In this document: positions 14,528 to 15,141 of the stretch, in pieces
Layout of the letters: every line of letters begins with the position of its first letter
Position numbering within the stretch: the first letter of the stretch is position 1
Source of the DNA: CAZSLZ01 sp964607865
Lineage (GTDB): Bacteria > Vulcanimicrobiota > JAJTBE01 > CAZSLZ01
DNA: 15,141 nt
Assembly: GCA_964607865.1 (NCBI GenBank)
Contig: CAZSLZ010000079.1
Location: forward strand, 1-15,141
Direction of reading: 5' to 3'
Made by a program: the position numbers and the translations under genes
The notes under the pieces: model-generated
Databases searched by the model: none
What the model was told of the DNA's origin: nothing
The model's input: only the letters and a program-made list of their open reading frames with translations

Positions 14528-15010
14528 ATGAACAGAAGAGGTTTCACTTTAATCGAACTGATGATTGTAATAGCCATCATTTCCATACTGGCATCCATTA
14601 TTATTCCCAATATCACCAGGGCCAGGGAAAGGGCGAAACTTACCGCCTGCCTTCAGAATTTCAGGGCAATAATAACCGCCCGTATGATGTTTGAAGCTGA
14701 TGGAGGAGTACCATGGGAAAGCCAGGTTGCATTGGAAAATTCTCCATTGTATCCTGATTATATCTCCGGCAATGCCAAGTGCCCCGCAGCCCCCGACGGC
14801 TGGTATGATGTAGCTTGTTGTTCTGCACATGACGGTGACAGGTTTCATATAGAATGCCATAATTCGGATGATCAATGTTATAACCACGAAGAAATCCTGG
14901 CAGACATGACAGGTTGCGGCTCTTGTGGGGGGCCCGACTGGCATATGTGCAGCGGCGTGCAGGAATGGGGCCCTTTTATTGTAAACGCGACCGATGTAGC
15001 TTGGCATTAA
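14528..15010 (+). CDS. Type IV prepilin-like protein, cysteine-rich
   Basis: This is a 160-aa class III-signal protein of the type IV pilin/type II pseudopilin superfamily, exported and assembled at the membrane. The leader MNRRG is cleaved before Phe6 (G|FTLIELMIVIAII), with the conserved Glu at mature position 5 and a hydrophobic helix to about residue 27, followed by the usual amphipathic helix (RARERAKLTACLQNFRAI). The globular part is unusual: eight cysteines (C85, C97, C98, C110, C117, C130, C133, C141) plus five histidines lie between residues 85 and 141, and the protein ends in His. The pattern fits disulfide cross-linking or metal binding. There is no CxxCH, so it is not a haem c protein. 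GGAGGGG (14516-14522) lies five bases before the ATG. No assembly genes (ATPase, PilC, PilD) are in view. Confidence 0.87.
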   Translation: MNRRGFTLIELMIVIAIISILASIIIPNITRARERAKLTACLQNFRAIITARMMFEADGGVPWESQVALENSPLYPDYISGNAKCPAAPDGWYDVACCSAHDGDRFHIECHNSDDQCYNHEEILADMTGCGSCGGPDWHMCSGVQEWGPFIVNATDVAWH

Positions 15011-15013
15011 AAA

Positions 15014-15141
15014 TTAACCGATGTCTCTTCCACCCGGTACCATAGTTGAGTCAATATTTGGTTGCTGCCCGTTCTGGTGAATTTTTGACTGTTTCATGAC
15101 TGGATAGAAATCGTCTTCGTATGAAAGACGAATTCCATCGG
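15014..15141 (-). CDS. Probable C-terminal end of a convergent gene (partial)
   Basis: On the minus strand one frame is open from the window edge to TAA (15014-15016), giving 41 residues: start DGIRLSYEDDFYPVMKQS, end DSTMVPGGRDIG. The other two minus frames are stopped. The composition is ordinary for a soluble protein, with a polar Gly/Gln-rich tail. An open stretch this short could be chance, so this is a tentative call; no family is recognisable. It would converge on the prepilin gene with three bases between stops. Confidence 0.35.
   Translation of the reverse strand, partial: DGIRLSYEDDFYPVMKQSKIHQNGQQPNIDSTMVPGGRDIG

Noticed and set aside
14549..15007. 152-codon minus-strand ORF opposite the prepilin
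   Set aside because: It is a shadow of the prepilin, which has a clear prepilin cleavage motif, RBS and promoter.

Overview
The window is chromosomal DNA, AT-leaning to moderate GC, from a bacterium that is probably anaerobic or microaerophilic. The mix includes a split-type acyl-CoA mutase large subunit, a copper-amine-oxidase-N type secreted protein, a VicK/PhoR-like sensor kinase, Tat-dependent Fe-S electron-transfer proteins, a type IV prepilin-like protein, and GTG/TTG starts with strong Shine-Dalgarno sites. This looks Firmicutes-like (Desulfotomaculum/Pelotomaculum style), but an uncultured deep-branching phylum is equally possible. No rRNA or marker gene settles it. No phage, transposon, CRISPR or tRNA was seen.

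Layout. 1-1351 (+) is the 3' part of a methylmalonyl-CoA mutase-type large subunit. 1352-1831 holds no convincing gene, only two hairpins and a doubtful 54-codon ORF. 1832-2686 (+) is an alpha/beta hydrolase, which meets a convergent block on the minus strand across a hairpin terminator. From 5' to 3' that block holds a NapH-NapG-like fusion with its DUF362 partner (7992 down to 5476, an operon with a 12-base gap), a secreted copper-amine-oxidase-N/proline-rich/DUF4352-like protein, and an orphan sugar-type solute-binding protein. Upstream of these, also on the minus strand and behind its own terminator, lies a hypothetical 195-aa protein (8101-8688).

Divergent from it on the plus strand come a HAMP-PAS-histidine kinase (8850-10622) and a 738-aa metallo-beta-lactamase-fold protein carrying two C-terminal cyclic-nucleotide-binding domains (10705-12921). 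A TPR protein (13791-12952, minus) converges on them. The right end holds a 140-aa Gly/Met-rich low-complexity protein and a cysteine-rich prepilin-like protein, each with its own promoter-like sequence. The C-terminal end of a probable convergent gene runs off the window edge.

How they fit together. The clearest functional unit is DUF362 plus the NapHG-like fusion: two Tat-type signals and six predicted 4Fe-4S clusters imply a membrane-anchored electron relay, with no terminal reductase in view. The kinase and the MBL-cNBD protein are co-oriented and may form a signalling pair; the kinase has no response regulator here, and the cNBD protein suggests a cyclic-nucleotide input. The most unusual items are the MBL-cNBD-cNBD protein, the Gly/Met protein and the Cys-rich prepilin.
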